Notes: a model not told the origin generated them from the letters alone. A DNA stretch of 64,000 nucleotides from Hermatobates lingyangjiaoensis (GCA_026182355.1 JAPFBL010000233.1:1302001-1366000), one strand, 5' to 3'. Shown: positions 19,947-33,367, counted from the stretch's first letter. Translations and numbers: made by a program.

Positions 19947-22942
19947 CAAGAGAAAAATGATACACACGCACAAACAAACAGCACTAAAAAAAAACATGAA
20001 TAAAAGAACTTCGGAGACCTCAAAACACGTAAATCTGTCAAAATTTCGAGCTCAATTTTTTTTACGAATACTATAAGAAAAGTAAACAAGTAAGTAATAC
20101 ATTTTTAAGTTTACATTTCTTAATGATTATGTACTTGAAAGAAGTTAACTGATATCAGAAATGCATATGTTAACTTTTTGTGGCAAATGCAATATTAGAA
20201 TATAAATATTAAGCCTAAAATTCTGGATGGTATATACGTTTAGGCAGTGATAGTTTATCTTTCTCTATAGTATGATAGCAATTTAGTCAATTAATTAGAT
20301 AATATTTACAACATGAATGATCTATAATGCTATAGTTTGGAAATATATTTATTTATATGAATAGTATATCTATAATCTCCTAATCATGGTAAGAGAAATA
20401 TATTTTAAAACAGTTCATTATGATAGATGATTCTGCACAGTTTAATACACAAATTGTCCGTTCCTTTGTTGCCTTTACTAAAACAAGTGAAGTACCCAAC
20501 AAAAAACGGGACCTTTAGTGAAGACGTATCATTTTGTTTGTGGGAAATATTGTGTTATGAGAAAGTTATTTGTTTAGTATAAACCAACACTTGGTTCAAT
20601 AATACGTTTAATAATGCTCTATTTCAATTTAATTATAAGTAAAGTTTAGCAGTAATGGAAAAAAACAAATTTCAATTTTTTACGGATTTAGATGTTTTTT
20701 GGGGTCTCCTTTAATTATTAGCAATTTTGTTTGTTAATGATTTTGCTTGCATGTGTATGCGTTTGTGTAGATGGGTGTTTAAGTTTATTTAAAAGTTCAA
20801 TCTTTGATAGACTCTACAAACCCAATCACTTTGAATCCCAGAGCTGGAATTTGCTATAGGTTACCAATTCGCAAAGGAAATTCTTCAAAGTATTTCAGTG
20901 ACTAAGTCAACAAACGTCGTTCTATCACCAGTGAATACTGCGTTCAATTCCCTTGCGCTTCGTTACTTGTGTACACAATTTATGTATACATGATATATGA
21001 TTGCGGTAATAGCAATAGCCATTGCATGTCTATGAAATAAAGATAAATAAAATATCAATATTTAACATAATAGTATTAAAACAGTCTTAAATTTACATAA
21101 AATAGTGATGAAAAAACAAGTTATTAAACAAATGAATTAAAGTTTCAATATATTTATCTTTTATTGTTTGTAACTAATATCTCAAACATTATATATATCA
21201 AACACTTAAAATAAATCACAGAAGCTCAAAATTCACAAGAAAAAAATTAGCAGGGAAATTTTGATTTTTAGTAAAAAAAACAATAGTAGACAAACTACTT
21301 ACGATATTAGAAGCCGAAATTCCCAAATACCGATTCTGATAAATAGAAAAATTAACATGAATACAGCGTTACTTATAATCACCAAAGAAAATTAAAAATA
21401 TAGAAGTCAAAGTAGGTAAACTACTGTTATTGCACACTAAAGAAAGTAATTTATAAAGAGTTTTTACTTGTTTATACAAAAATTTATGCATAAAATTTTT
21501 GATATGAACTTTGATATAAAATTTTTATTATAAATAATTTTTATAAAACAAAACATTATTTTAAACAACACAAAATTCTATTTGGTCTGTTAATAGGCTT
21601 GAATAATGTGGATTAACCCGTATTTACTTTAAATTCACCTTGGATTATTTTAAATTAGTCCAACAAAGTTATAGTTAATGTCTTCAAGGCGAAGAGCATT
21701 AAAAAGGAAAAAACTTACCAACGTCGTTCCGCAAACAGCTGGGCGTATTATATACATTCATTTTGGCACCAATTTACTGTTTTATATTATGATAACGTTT
21801 TGATTCGTCAAATTATTGCAAATTGGCTCTTATTATAGCTTTCAGTTTCCTTATTACCTCCAAAACAAAGGTTGTAAATCATTGTAATTTTTATTTTAAA
21901 ACTTTGTACCTTTCATAATTTACAAATTATTTTGAAAATTTTGTAAAATTGCAAAAAACACATAGACAAATCAGATATAGATTTATATTTGTAAGGCATT
22001 AATATATTTATCAATTTATGGTTTTAATATTTATTGTAGTTGTTGAAGGAAATAAAATAGTAAATCAAGTTTGAGGAAATAAGGCATATTTGTTATATGA
22101 GTGAGAAGAAGTAAATATAAAATATGATTGTTAACAAACAATGTATGAAGCAACAAAAATGAAAGCAATATATGAAAATATAAAGAGAGTGATTCAGAGA
22201 GGAAATATGATAAAATGAGAAGTAAGATACGTGACTGGTTTAAAGTGACATATTGATGTTGCTATTATTATAGCAAAATATATTTTATCTTTTCAGAAAT
22301 GTCTCATGTCACAATAAGGAAGTAACTCAATATGTTTTTGGGAGTGTTTCTACGTGTTCTGTTTTCACGAGTAGCGTCAGTATTCTATCTACATATGCTA
22401 ACTTTTCATATGCGGTGAATTTGATTAAGACTTTCATATAGGGGGAAAAAGAATTCATCAGATCAGTAAAGCTCATTGACTACTTTAATGTATAACTAAT
22501 TATAAGGATTTTATTATGAAGCTAGGAATAGCTATAAATTAGATTTAAATTACGTGACACAAAAAAGGCACATAAATAATTTTATTAATTAATTTTAAAA
22601 TAAATAATACATAATGAAATAATAAAGGTGAAACCAAAACTTAAGATAGTAAGTGTTTACACCTATTGTGCATGCTTATTTGATTTACCTCAAAGAATTT
22701 GTATATAAGTGTTTAGTTAAAACCAATGAGAGTAATTATACGAAGATAACATAAAACTCACTACGTTATGCTGATATGCTTGGATTTACATCTCAGCAAG
22801 GGAAAGATCTTTTATAATACTTTACGCCATAAATGGTACTAAATTGATCACTCTATCCTGTTGACTCTAGCAGTTTTAATATTATTATTATGTATTCGAA
22901 CCTTTTTAAAAAATTTGAACAATTACAGTTTTTATATAATAG
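19944..22942. other. AT-rich non-coding DNA
   Basis: Nothing is recognised in about 3 kb. Confidence 0.6.
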
Positions 22943-23152
22943 GTAGGTTTATCTGCAAAACCATTTGCACTGCATCGGGGTAGTAGACACCCCAATTTGC
23001 CCTCTTTGCAGCGGAGAAGATGGTACCACAGCTCACCTAACAACTTGTGAAGACTAAAAAGATCTCGATAGTGATCGAACCTGAGAGGAATTGGCTGGTC
23101 TTTACTGGGCAGCACGGTGTCGACTGGCCGTCAGACCAAGAACGGGCGTTGG
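22943..23152 (+). pseudogene. LINE C-terminal zinc-knuckle fragment
   Basis: One plus-strand frame reads NHLHCIGVVDTPICPLC, then TTAHLTTCED, a stop, and later YWAARCRLAVRPRTGVG before a final stop. The Cys-x2-Cys...His-x4-Cys cluster and the position just before the 3' end are typical of jockey/R1-type LINE proteins. Two in-frame stops make it a relic. An ATGATAATGATGATTT tail after the frame resembles the short repeat tails of such LINEs. Confidence 0.8.
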
Positions 23153-25087
23153 ATGATAATGATGATTTAATTGATAGAATCAGATTCAAATAAAATAAAT
23201 AAATTATTTATGTAACTTATTTATAACTTCTTTATAAGATATATGAAATTTAACAAAAGTATACGTAATTTATTTGAATCAAAATAAAGTGTTTACAAAG
23301 AGTAAAAAGAATTAACATTTTAAATTGAAATAATCATAATCATTGAAATTATTGAATTAAAACGAAGAATAAAAAAATATAAAAGAATTATAAAAAAAGT
23401 GTCGCTAAATAATTGAATACACATTTCTATGAACAATAATAATAGATCAGTAAAGAGGTCCAGTATAAACAGTATAGGGTGTTTCAGATAATAAGGTGCT
23501 TTAACTGTTTCCTTATTACAGACACCTCAAATTTCAATTTATTATTCTACTCATGAAGTTATTGGTTTAGAATATTTATAAATTATCAGACTTTCGGAAA
23601 AAAAATACAAACAATTGAAAATAACCAAAGGAAACAAAATGAGACGTGATATAAAATTGAAGTAGTTTGGATAAATCAAAAGTACTTACTTTTGTATATA
23701 TTGCCTAAATATTTATGTATGTATTGTATTCATTTGTATGTACGTATGTATGTATGTGTAAAAAGATTTCACATAAACACGTGAAATAACACGCGTCGCT
23801 TTTGCTGCTTTTGTGGTTTGATCATTGTATGTATGTATGTATATGTATTTGTGTGCATTAGTTGAATATAAACCAGCAAAAATGTTGCCATAAATGACAT
23901 ATTTGTTAGTAAAAACAAGTCAAAGCAACAACAAGGCTCTAAAATATGGACAAACCAGGTCAAGCAAGGAAACCGATCAAGCAAAGAGGAAAATGAATAT
24001 TTTTTTATTTTATCCTTAACAAATCTATATTATATTTAAAAAAAGTTTCTAAATATTCGTTGAATTTTATTAAACATAATGAATGTTTTAAATTGTTAAA
24101 CAATTGCACTATCTTCTTGTAATGTGATTCAGTTTTCATCAGCAATCATTAGTCATAATTGGGAAGGCAGTGAGAAGGAGTTTAAAGAGACTACAATTTT
24201 ACTTGCAGTGCGCCGAGAACCTAACAGTCAAATAACACCTGAGCACTTGTCTCTTGGAATCTAAAAAGCCCTCATTAAGCCCTATCTCTTCAAAATCCTT
24301 CCCCTTTCCAATTAATAACTGATGTAAGCATTTCTCTACTCAACCTAAATTTTTGAACGAAGCACTACTTTAATATATGAAATAACTATCATAAATTGTG
24401 CATTGTTATTGTGTATTGTTACTATATTTACTTTTATCGTAACCAAATTAACAGTATTGTTAAAACAAATTGTTTACAAAAACACAGTTAAAAGTCACAA
24501 GCATATGCAAAATACTAAGATAAAATTGACATTTTAAATTTTAGATGTAGTATTGTAGAGTTGATGTAACCCAATTGAAAGAGATCGTGGAATAAATTTT
24601 TTTATAACGTTTGAATGAACACTTTTGTGATGAAGATGTTATTGACAGTTGGCAGGCTTTATATTGACTGAAGTTGTAAAAAAGTTATTTTGTAGGATTA
24701 TATCAGTAACTAACAAAGTTGTGGTGATAAGGAAAGTGTGATAATTAAATATAATTGAGGAGGAAAGTTTTCACAGGAATGAATGAAGGTTTTAAACTCA
24801 GTTTGTCTATGGAGCCAAATAAAGAGGAAGTAATGAAACTGACAGAAAAGAGGAAGGCATTTTCAGGTTGCCAGGAAACAGTACTCAACTTGAACCATCA
24901 ACAAGGTTGTCAAAAGAGCAAATTATTCTTGTTCTCATTGCTCTATCTTTGATATGAAGATGGAATCCACTATAAAAAAAGATAGAAATTATGTTTCAAA
25001 ACTTCTATCAAAAAGTCAGCAAGATGAAGAAGAATAATTGATATTGTCTACCTTACTTTTTGTGACTAGAAGAGCATACGGATCTCC
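23153..25087. other. AT-rich non-coding DNA
   Basis: Contains (GTAT)n tracts at 23715-23760 and 23822-23845 with a small element terminus between them, listed separately. A GC-richer stretch at 24170-24310 has no recognised content. Confidence 0.6.
23767..23827. repeat. isolated family A element termini
   Basis: TTTCACATAAACACGTGAAA, the hairpin terminus of family A modules, is followed after about 25 bp by TTGTGGTTTGATCATTG, the other family A flank. The hammerhead itself is missing. It is bordered on both sides by (GTAT)n instead of (TA)n. Confidence 0.6.
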
Positions 25088-25479
25088 AACCGTCTGGAGC
25101 TCTCTAAATATGATTGCTTATAGAAATATAAACCATCTGGAGCTCTCTAAATATGATTGCTTATAGAAATATAAACCGTCTGGAGCTCTCTAAATATGAT
25201 TGGTTATAAAAATATAAACCGTCTGAAGCTCTCTAAATATGATTGCTTATAGAAATGTAAACCGTCTGGAGCTCTCTAAATATGATTGGTTATAGAAATA
25301 TAAACCGTCTGAAGCTCTCTAAAGATGATTCCTTCTAAAAATATAAACCGTCTGGAGCTCTCTAAATATGATTGCTTATAGAAATATAAACCATCTGGAG
25401 CTCTCTAAATATGATTGCTTATAGAAATATAAACCGTCTGGAGCTCTCTAAATATGATTGCTTATAGAAATATAAACCA
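25088..25479. repeat. 43-bp tandem repeat, about 9 copies
   Basis: The unit contains CCGTCTGGAGCTCTCTAAAT and then ATGATTGCTTATAGAAATAT. Copies differ by a few substitutions (CCATCTGG, GATTGG, GATTCC), so it is a moderately aged minisatellite. It has no coding sense. Confidence 0.96.
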
Positions 25480-26686
25480 TGGCTGAAAAAACAAATATAA
25501 TTCGATTTTTCAAAATGGAACATATGCAATAATTGACTAAAACAGTAGACATAAAATTACAATTTCAACATTATAAAGTTATTAAAAGTTTTGAAGTATC
25601 AACTTCTTACTAACTTTTAAAAGAATTCTGAGTGTTTGTTATTTTCTTAGGCTTGTAGTTACAACAAAAAATTGCAGGAGTTTTATAGTAGGCTTAATTT
25701 TAGTATGCTTAATTTCAGAAGTGCAGTTTTGTAAGTGCGAGAACTTGTTTGTTGATATGAGACAACTAAATGAACCAAAAGCGGCTTAGAGATACAAACT
25801 AATGTTTATTAGTTTGATGTTGTAAGGAATAAATTTATTTTCAACTTTAGAAGGTTTTCTTCTATTATGTTTCTTGACAGGAGTAATTGGATCGGACTTC
25901 CGAAAGCCGAGTGAGTGACTGTTCATTTATACTAGAAGAGAAAATGTTTAAAGGTTTATGTAGAGTGTTATATATTCGACTAAGTAATAGAGTTTGATGT
26001 TTAAGTGGAAACAAACTAGAGAAAAGGAAGCTGAAATCGATTCAGCTAATGGACAATAGTGGCCGTTAAAACTGAGCTTAAATAACAAAAGAGAACTGCG
26101 AGAGTTTGGGTAGACTGAGGGCCAAGCCGTATATAGAGGGTGAAATGTAATGGACTGGGGAGCTTTAAAGAGAGCGGGAGTTATGGGAAAAAGCAGCTAG
26201 GAAGGACGTATTGCATGTGGAAGAGGTCGCCAGCGGGTCATAACTTTGCCAACCTCCAGGACAACCCGCCTAACGCCCATTCGCTCTGGTGACCTACACT
26301 CCAACTACTCGTCAGACAACAAGAAACACATCTTTATGTTCATAGCACACATCAAAAGCCACTATAATATAGAGTTCTTGTTAACGAAACCTAGGGTTTA
26401 TATGTTGAACGATTTCCGTTAGAGCCAAATCAATTTTAATGGTCTGACCTCCTATGTTTAACAAATCACCATGTTTTCATGTATGTGAAACATAAAATTA
26501 TATATATAGTTAAGTAGATGTATAGACTATTCAATCAAATCCCTTTCGATTATCTGACAGATCTATTTGTAAATGCCTTGTGAACAGGTTATTTAGTATA
26601 CCTCCAGCGGAAAGAAAAATAACATGGAGGTTAAAGTCAGTTAGTAAGAAGATATTTAAATGCAGAAACTGCTATTCATTTCAAGA
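25480..26686. other. non-coding DNA with a GC-richer patch
   Basis: Nothing is recognised. A GC-richer patch at about 26020-26300 has no open frame I can assign. Confidence 0.55.
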
Positions 26687-26712
26687 ATATATATATATAT
26701 ATATATATATAT
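26687..26712. repeat. (TA)n microsatellite
   Basis: About 13 AT units, without a recognised hammerhead module beside it. Confidence 0.95.
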
Positions 26713-26744
26713 TCAAGTAACTGGCTTACATTCAAGTAGCGGCA

Positions 26745-27076
26745 TTTTTTTTTAGATTTTTTTTTATTGTTTAAACCCATCCCCTAGCGGGTGATAACGT
26801 CAGCCGTTTACCGGCTTATTGTTTGATCGGTGAATCTACAGATTCAACATTGGCAGTCATAAATTTTGTCTAATTCAAGTGCATTTCGATTAGGGATCTT
26901 TAACGAGTACCTGAGATCGTACAGGCTCGGGACCGACGGCTTAACGTCCTCTCCGAGGGAGGACGTCCTCAGATTTATTTACCTACCGCGTGAATAACTC
27001 GAATCAGGTGGGGATCGAACCCCAGACCTACTAGCCCAGAGGCGAGTACTTGAACCACTGAGCTAACCTGGCCCCC
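26745..27076 (-). mobile_element. tRNA-derived SINE with poly(A) tail
   Basis: On the minus strand the head has an A box (GGTTAGCTCAGTGGTTC, complement of 27052-27068) and a B box GGGGTTCGATCCC (complement of 27011-27023). The shared body follows (GACGTTAAGCCGTCGGTCCC, CTGTACGATCTCAGGTACTC). The 3' end carries GCCGGTAAACGGCTGACG and an A-rich tail (T-rich at 26745-26767 on the plus strand). The head is well preserved. Confidence 0.92.
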
Positions 27077-28320
27077 AAGAAACTGCACATTTTAATAACA
27101 CTGCTGGCTTGATTTGAAGTCTTAAGAAAGAACAATATTTAACCATGATGAATAAAAAAGAATTACTTAAACAAAGAGACAAAATAAGAAAAAAAAATAA
27201 TTCTCAGGTCCATCTTCGAAAGCTTTAAGAATTGAATACAATAGTTAAAATTAAAAAAAAACGTGAAATAAAAAACAACGCCATACTAAGATTTAATGTA
27301 TTTGGCAACTTGTGTAAGAAATATGATTATTTATGTGTTTTATAATTATAATATATTTTATACATGTAAGATGCACAAACACTTGAATGTTTGAATGAGG
27401 TGAATCATTTGTGTCTTGCTCATTACTTTTTCTTCGAAATCATTTATATATTTTTCTTAAAAGAACTCAGACATGAACATAGAGTTTTTTTTTCTGCAAT
27501 AATAACTTAATAAGAAACATGAATCTTCGTATTTAATACACTTACACGTGGGTCCGACAATGTAAAAGCATGATGATAATGTAATATTAAAAGCAGTATT
27601 ATATTGCGAGACATGTGACACTGGTTTAACGAGAAGAAGGTTATAAAGGGAAAATAAGTAATTTTAGTTTACTCCAAACTTCTCATGCATACAAGTCAAC
27701 ATATTTACGTCTGAATTTTCCAGAAAAAATAACACGGCTTACAATTACCCTGCTATGATATCTTTACATTTGCTGTTCTTCAATATTTTTATTATCAGTT
27801 GAAAAAAATATTCTCAGACTGATTTCAAAAGAGATAATTTATTGATGATATCAGTGAATTGTTGTAAAGATATGGATTAGAACAACATCGTAAAGACTGA
27901 GTTCTTACTCAGAACTGGCGTAAATCATCCTCTACACTACAGCTTGACTATTTCATTGAGGCCTTTCAGTTTTTAATATATGGTTATTTAGTTTTAACAC
28001 GCAGAGTCTTTCATTCTACAAAACCTCCTGAACAACATCGTTGTTAGGTTAGGTTACAGAGGGTGTCTCAGGAGAGAACAGACCCAGGTAATAACTGGCA
28101 GTAAAAGTACTGCCAATATATGCTGGGAGGGGATTATAAGTAACCAAAGAAAAACTCAACTAATATGTAGAGGAAATTATAAATTAAAATCAATTATAAC
28201 GAGAAAGGAAAAAGAAGAAAAATGGTAAAAAATAAAAATGAAAAGCTAGATATAAAATACTAAGAACATAAATAAATATTCGAAAAAGTGTTAAAAAATA
28301 ATAAAAAATGAACTAAAGCT
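27077..28320. other. AT-rich non-coding DNA
   Basis: Nothing is recognised. A small TTAGGTTAGGTTACAGAGGG segment at 28045-28065 resembles the TTAGG-type end of the SINE copies at 15681 and 52330. Confidence 0.55.
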
Positions 28321-28600
28321 TGAGATTGAGCCCGGGAGTTATTCTAGCACCAAGAAGACTGATATGTGCCTCTTCAAAAGCCCTCAAGCTAACCATGGTG
28401 ATGGCATCTGCGATCTGTTTAAGAATTTGTACATAGAAACAGTCAGTCGTTATGAAACTTGAGCTGTGGGAGTTTGCGTTGATGGAAACAGGAAGGTTAC
28501 TGTGTTAACCAACGGAATCGCTATGACCATTGATATGCAGGTTCGTATTAATAGAGGTCAAACGCCGGGTGCAGTCCTATCGGTAAACTTCATGAAGTGC
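28321..28600 (-). pseudogene. unidentified coding relic
   Basis: A minus-strand frame without a Met start reads a Ser/Asn-rich stretch (SINANSHSSSFITTD) and then a helical-looking segment, QILKQIADAITMVSLRAFEE, ending ARITPGLNLKL and a stop. One stop interrupts it upstream (after HSDSVG). The GC content is higher than the surroundings. I do not recognise the family. A retrotransposon ORF1 remnant is one possibility. Confidence 0.35.
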
Positions 28601-30104
28601 AAGAAATCTTGATATTTATTTGGTAGGTATAAATTTTAGAGTAAGAATTGTAATAGGAATCAGAATTGATTATATTGCAAGTCTGAGAGTTATATATACA
28701 TATATAATGATGCAAAAAGCTTGTTCATACATTGTAGAATTTATTTTTGAAAAATATTCAGCCGAAAGTGGAACACATGAGAGGAGGGTAGCAATTTAAA
28801 ATATTCACTCAAGTAGGACACCAGGTGTGGGTTGGCCTCTGAAGCATAAACACGACACACCAAAAAAGATGACTCATTCCTGTTTGCTGGCTTCAATGTT
28901 TCCCCATTTAATTTTTAATTTTTTCATGATAAATTACTTCCGTCAAAAATTTAACAAATTGCAATTTTTTCTACAAGAAGAACCACATGTCTGAAAGTCA
29001 CTTAGGAATATTGCAATAAACATTTTCACATTTACTTTTAATCATTGTAATAAATTTTCAAACTAATTTTTTTTATTTTTATGGTGTTTGTTCTGGCCAA
29101 ATTAATATAGCTTTTAACTTATTCAAATAACAATAGAAATAGTGAAATGTTTACGAATAGTTTATATTGTATGCAAGAAGAATAAAATTCATATAACTAA
29201 AAAAGTAAACAATAATCAATCATAGACGATGTTTTCCAGCGTGATGGATGGTTGTCTAACCAAAGTTTTGTAATCAATCTATGTGTTATACCCTTTAACA
29301 AATCATAATCTCAGATACATAATTTTGGTTGCATCCAGAACCTCATTATTTTTGGATAAAATTGATGCATTGGGAAGATACTTCATCATTCTTTATGACA
29401 AAAGGCTAGAAAAATTCATAACTACAAAATGATGACACTTCTTTGATGATTCAAGAAAAGTAAATTCTTTTAAAATTTTCATTTTTTTTTAGGAATATAC
29501 CGTTAGCTTACAGTATTGGAATACTGTAAATTACAGCCATTAGGTATTATCAGTAGTAATATAGAAGTTTTGTCTAAATAAGCATCTTCACAATGGGCAA
29601 ACTAAACATCAAAAGAATCAAATCTTAGAATGAGGTTTAAATTTGTGATTAACAAAATCAAAAACTCTTTGAGTTTTAAATAAACCATTCTAGGCTGTTT
29701 GGTGGATATTAAAGGACCTTTTCATAACGTTCTCTAGAGTCTAGTACAACAGAACTAATATACAGTTGTTTTGATTCAACAGCCTTAAAATAAATTACAA
29801 CGAAATAATGCAAGAATCAATAGTGTGAGTATAGCATACAACACTAGGTAAAATTCACCACTGCATGAACCAAAAGGAACATTTCTCTGTAATGTCCGTA
29901 TTAGTCTCTGGACTGGTTCATTAATATTTGTATTTGTATTTATTTGTATAAATGAACAATAATTAACTTATTGTTCATCAGATATATTTATGATTGACAT
30001 CATACTGTTTTGAATATATAGTCTCAGAGGTATATAATAACGGTTGTCTGTTCAGATCAAAAGCTGAAATACAAAAGTCATGTGATAAATATAATGTAGG
30101 GTAA
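28601..30104. other. AT-rich non-coding DNA
   Basis: Nothing is recognised. Confidence 0.6.
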
Positions 30105-30215
30105 AAAGCTAATGAAATGGTTTCCACATATAGAAATTTAATGGTATGATATTTTTATGATTTATATGTGGAGACCATTTCATTAGCTTTTTACCCTACA
30201 ATGAGTAAATACCAC
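30105..30215. repeat. fold-back of family N termini, hammerhead lost
   Basis: The arms (GTAGGGTAAAAAGCTAATG and on) are inverted copies separated by about 20 bp. They match the outer arms of the large palindrome at 35165-35800 and the module at 59160. The hammerhead found between such arms elsewhere is deleted here. Confidence 0.8.
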
Positions 30216-31080
30216 ATAATAAATGATTGCACTACGTTAGAATTAGATAAATATATTGTTTCGCGTTTCACTCAATTAATAATAATAGTGTATGGGCGTT
30301 GGAAAGCAAACAACAGTTATCGTTTGTTACTATTGAGGAAAACCCTGCACTTCTAAAAAAATAACCGATCGTAAAAAAACATCAGAATTTATCTTTCTTT
30401 GTAAAATTTGCCATAGGTCTTAAAGACTATTGTAAAAATTTGTTTCATATATAAATTCCGCACCACAAAAAGCTAAAACTCAAATTGTACTGTTAAAGGC
30501 TGCTTCAGTGATGTGTGCTGGTGTTTTTATTGCAGTGATTTGTTGTAGATAACCTTCTGAACACTTTAAATAATCAGTGGTAGAATATAAAAAAATATGC
30601 AGATAAGGTTATTATTATAAGAAAAAGAGTGCTAGATGGTATCACATTTGAACTTATTGGTACCTAAAGAACTAATATTTGGATATAAGTCCACCTAACA
30701 CAGTTCTTATATCTTTCCTAAGAAGGAAGAAAGTAGGTTTCTAAAACGTCTTCATTCAAAATACTAACCTAGAGGTCTCAGAGGTATACGATAACGGTAG
30801 TCTGTTCAGATTAAAGCTGAAATACAAAACCCATGTGCTAAATATATTGTTTCGCTTTTCAGTTAAATAATCATAATAGTGTATCAGCTTACTCTAGTAA
30901 TGATTTCAAGTTTGTTATAACTAATAATATGGATATAGCCAAAATAATATAAATGAAATTATTAAATTGATTGTCTCTGAGTCTTTCAATACTTTACGAT
31001 AACGATTAATTCATGACTGCAAAAAAGCATCGTGATATAAAGCTAAAATTTAATTCTCTGACAGTAACTTTGATAGTATG
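30216..31080. other. AT-rich non-coding DNA
   Basis: The segment 30775-30870 repeats sequence from 30015-30085 and 30240-30300 (CTCAGAGGTATA, CTGTTCAGAT, ATATTGTTTCGC), a short diverged local duplication. Nothing else is recognised. Confidence 0.5.
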
Positions 31081-31384
31081 TTTTTTTTTTGTTTAAACCA
31101 ACCCCCTAGCGGGTGATAACGTCAGCCTTTTACCGGCTTTTTGTTTGATCGCTGATTCTAAAGATTCTACATTGGGAGTTCTAATTTTACCTAACTCAAG
31201 TGCATTTCGAGTAGAGATCTTTAAAGAGTACCTGACATCGTACAGGATCGGAACCCATGGCTTAACGTCCTCTCCGAGGGGACGATGTACATCAGGCGTG
31301 AATAAATCAAGGTCCAGGTGGGGATCGAACTACAGACTACCAGCCCAGAGGCGAGTACGTTAACCACTGAGGTAACCTGGCCCC
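31081..31384 (-). mobile_element. tRNA-derived SINE with poly(A) tail
   Basis: Same subfamily as 26745-27076: the T-run at 31081-31090 is the complement of the A tail, followed by the CCGGTAAAAGGCTGACG 3' segment, the SINE body and a tRNA-like head ending near 31384. The B box has changes (GTAGTTCGATCCC), so this copy is probably transcriptionally weak. Confidence 0.9.
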
Positions 31385-31459
31385 TCATACTATGTTTACT
31401 GATGGTAACAGGTTTCCTTATATATTTCTAACTTCTGTCTGGTGTGAAATAGAAACAAA

Positions 31460-31535
31460 ATTTCAGTTGATCAAGACTCGATCAGTTCTCCAGTTTCAAA
31501 CTGTCCATCTTTCAACTGTCTTAAGAAAACCATAG
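31460..31535 (-). repeat. decayed family K module
   Basis: TTGATCAAGACTCGATCAG and the GTTCTCCAG segment match the family K tail. The stem II region is unrecognisable. No core remains. Confidence 0.45.
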
Positions 31536-32487
31536 GAAGATCTAAGCTGAAAAAAGTTAAGGGCTTAGATATTCTAATAATAACATCTAAGTATGAAAAT
31601 AATTTTAACAAGATGTTCAATAACTACTTATAAAACTGATAAATACAAAAAATGGAAAAATTGAAAGAATTTATAAAAGTAGTACCATTTATAACTTTTT
31701 TTTTTAAATAAAAGCCATCAAGGAAGCAACATTGATCAAACGGAGGCAGCTCACACAAACACAAACACGCACACACACACTCACATACATAAATATATCT
31801 ATCAACCATATCAAATGCTAAAATCTATCAACCATAACAAGTAGTGTTCATCAAATTTCTAATTCACTATTATAATTTCTCATAATTCGTCTAAATGACA
31901 CATTCTCTGGTAAGATCCATTCTCTAGAGGTTTCAAGGTTCCATTAGTAATGATCTGGCTTCTTTTCTTTGTCTAGTCTGCCACCGCTTTAAGCCATAAT
32001 TGTTATACAGTTCAACCCCATTTTGATTGTGTCGTTATCTGAAGAGAGTTCAAATATGACATTACTAAACTTTCCTTCCTTTTCTGAGTTAATTCTTTTG
32101 CACCAAAATACCGCAATATCTTTGAATACACTGTAAGCAAACAGTGAACTCTGTCATAAATTTTCATAAATTCAATATCAATATCAATAATAATTTTTGA
32201 AGTAAAATCACATGTCGATTAATTTTGTATCACTGAAAACAATAATTGATGAAAATAAAATCGGGTTTACCCAAACTGTCATGAAATGATTTGAAGAACG
32301 CCACCAATTCTTAAGACTATGCTTTATCAGTTTCTGTAAAGTAATTTTTCAGTTAAGGTACGGTGGTCATGTATTGTCTCTATCATAAAATTGAATTATT
32401 TCTTCAAAATCATGCAGTAAATCAAATTAAAAGTAACATATTATCCTAAATTCAATTTATAATCACAATTCAAATATATTTGATGGT
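31536..32487. other. AT-rich non-coding DNA
   Basis: Nothing is recognised. A short CA-rich repeat lies at 31752-31790. Confidence 0.6.
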
Positions 32488-32650
32488 TGAATTTTTTTTT
32501 TTTTTTTTAGATAAGAATAGGATGATAAGGTATCCTGTTGGTCGGCGTCCAACAGTGCCGGCCTTGGGGAACTGCCAGATTTAAAAGTTAAAAGAGAAGT
32601 TTGCAATAAAGGAGTCCATGATTCACTTGGCAGGTGGCATAGTTTAAAAG
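32488..32650 (-). mobile_element. possible LINE 3' end with poly(A)
   Basis: On the minus strand a GC-richer stretch (CCAAGGCCGGCACTGTTGG and on, with a CTGTTGG/CCAACAG hairpin) ends in an A tail of about 18 (T-run near 32490-32508). This looks like the 3' untranslated end of a non-LTR element. The coding part is absent. Confidence 0.4.
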
Positions 32651-33180
32651 AGAAAAAAAGTCTATTTGAAATTGTGAGATCACTTTAAAGTAAGTTCATT
32701 ACTTTTTTTTTTAAAAAAAAAGTTGATATATTTAAATATATTTATTTTAAAAAACAAAATGATTTCGTTGTCAAAACTTTATCAATAGAAATAGCGAATG
32801 GCTTTGTTGTGTTAAAAATTGAGTTACAAGTGCCTTTCAAATGGATCATTACAAAGAATAAGTAATAGAGTTTGTAGCAATAATACATATTCTAATGTTT
32901 TCCAGTCTAATTTATTCTTCTTTAAATCAATTGAGGATTTTTAATTTATTTTTAAATTAATTGAGCAAATTAATTAATTTAATAGTCACATTTATTACCT
33001 TTACGAATGTCCTTAGGCTTTATTAAATTAATGATAAAGTTTTACACAACTTGTTAAAAATTTATTTCACTCTGAGATGATGTGTTCCCTCTATGTCGAA
33101 CTGTAGAATGATAAAAATAACCTACAGAATCATCCCTCGATAAATACAAGTAGTGCTGAATATATTGGTCCAGATAAGAA
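32651..33180. other. AT-rich non-coding DNA
   Basis: Nothing is recognised except, near 33150-33185, a module end (GCTGAATATATTGG) that also occurs near 2335. Confidence 0.5.
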
Positions 33181-33217
33181 ATTCTGATTTATATATATAT
33201 ATAAATCTGACAAATAT

Positions 33218-33262
33218 TTGACTCTGACAAAGACCGCTGGTTACGGTTGAAAGGTCTTAGTA
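33218..33262 (+). ncRNA. degenerate hammerhead-like motif, family A
   Basis: GACT, CTGACAA (G8 changed), GACCG/CGGTT, GAAA, AGGTCT and T, AGT. The core change should abolish cleavage. It lies between two (TA)n tracts (33190-33203 and 33328-33347). Confidence 0.55.
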
Positions 33263-33367
33263 TTTTTTTTTTTTTTTTGATGTGGATTGAACATTAATTG
33301 TTATTTCACGTGTTTATTATTAAATGATATATATATATATATATATGATCAAACCACAATAAGAAAT

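Noticed and set aside
19772..20089. Cys-Val and His-Thr rich open frames
   Set aside because: They translate (GT)n and (CA)n microsatellites.
25088..25479. CRISPR-like array
   Set aside because: Units are contiguous 43-bp tandem copies without variable spacers, and the genome is eukaryotic.
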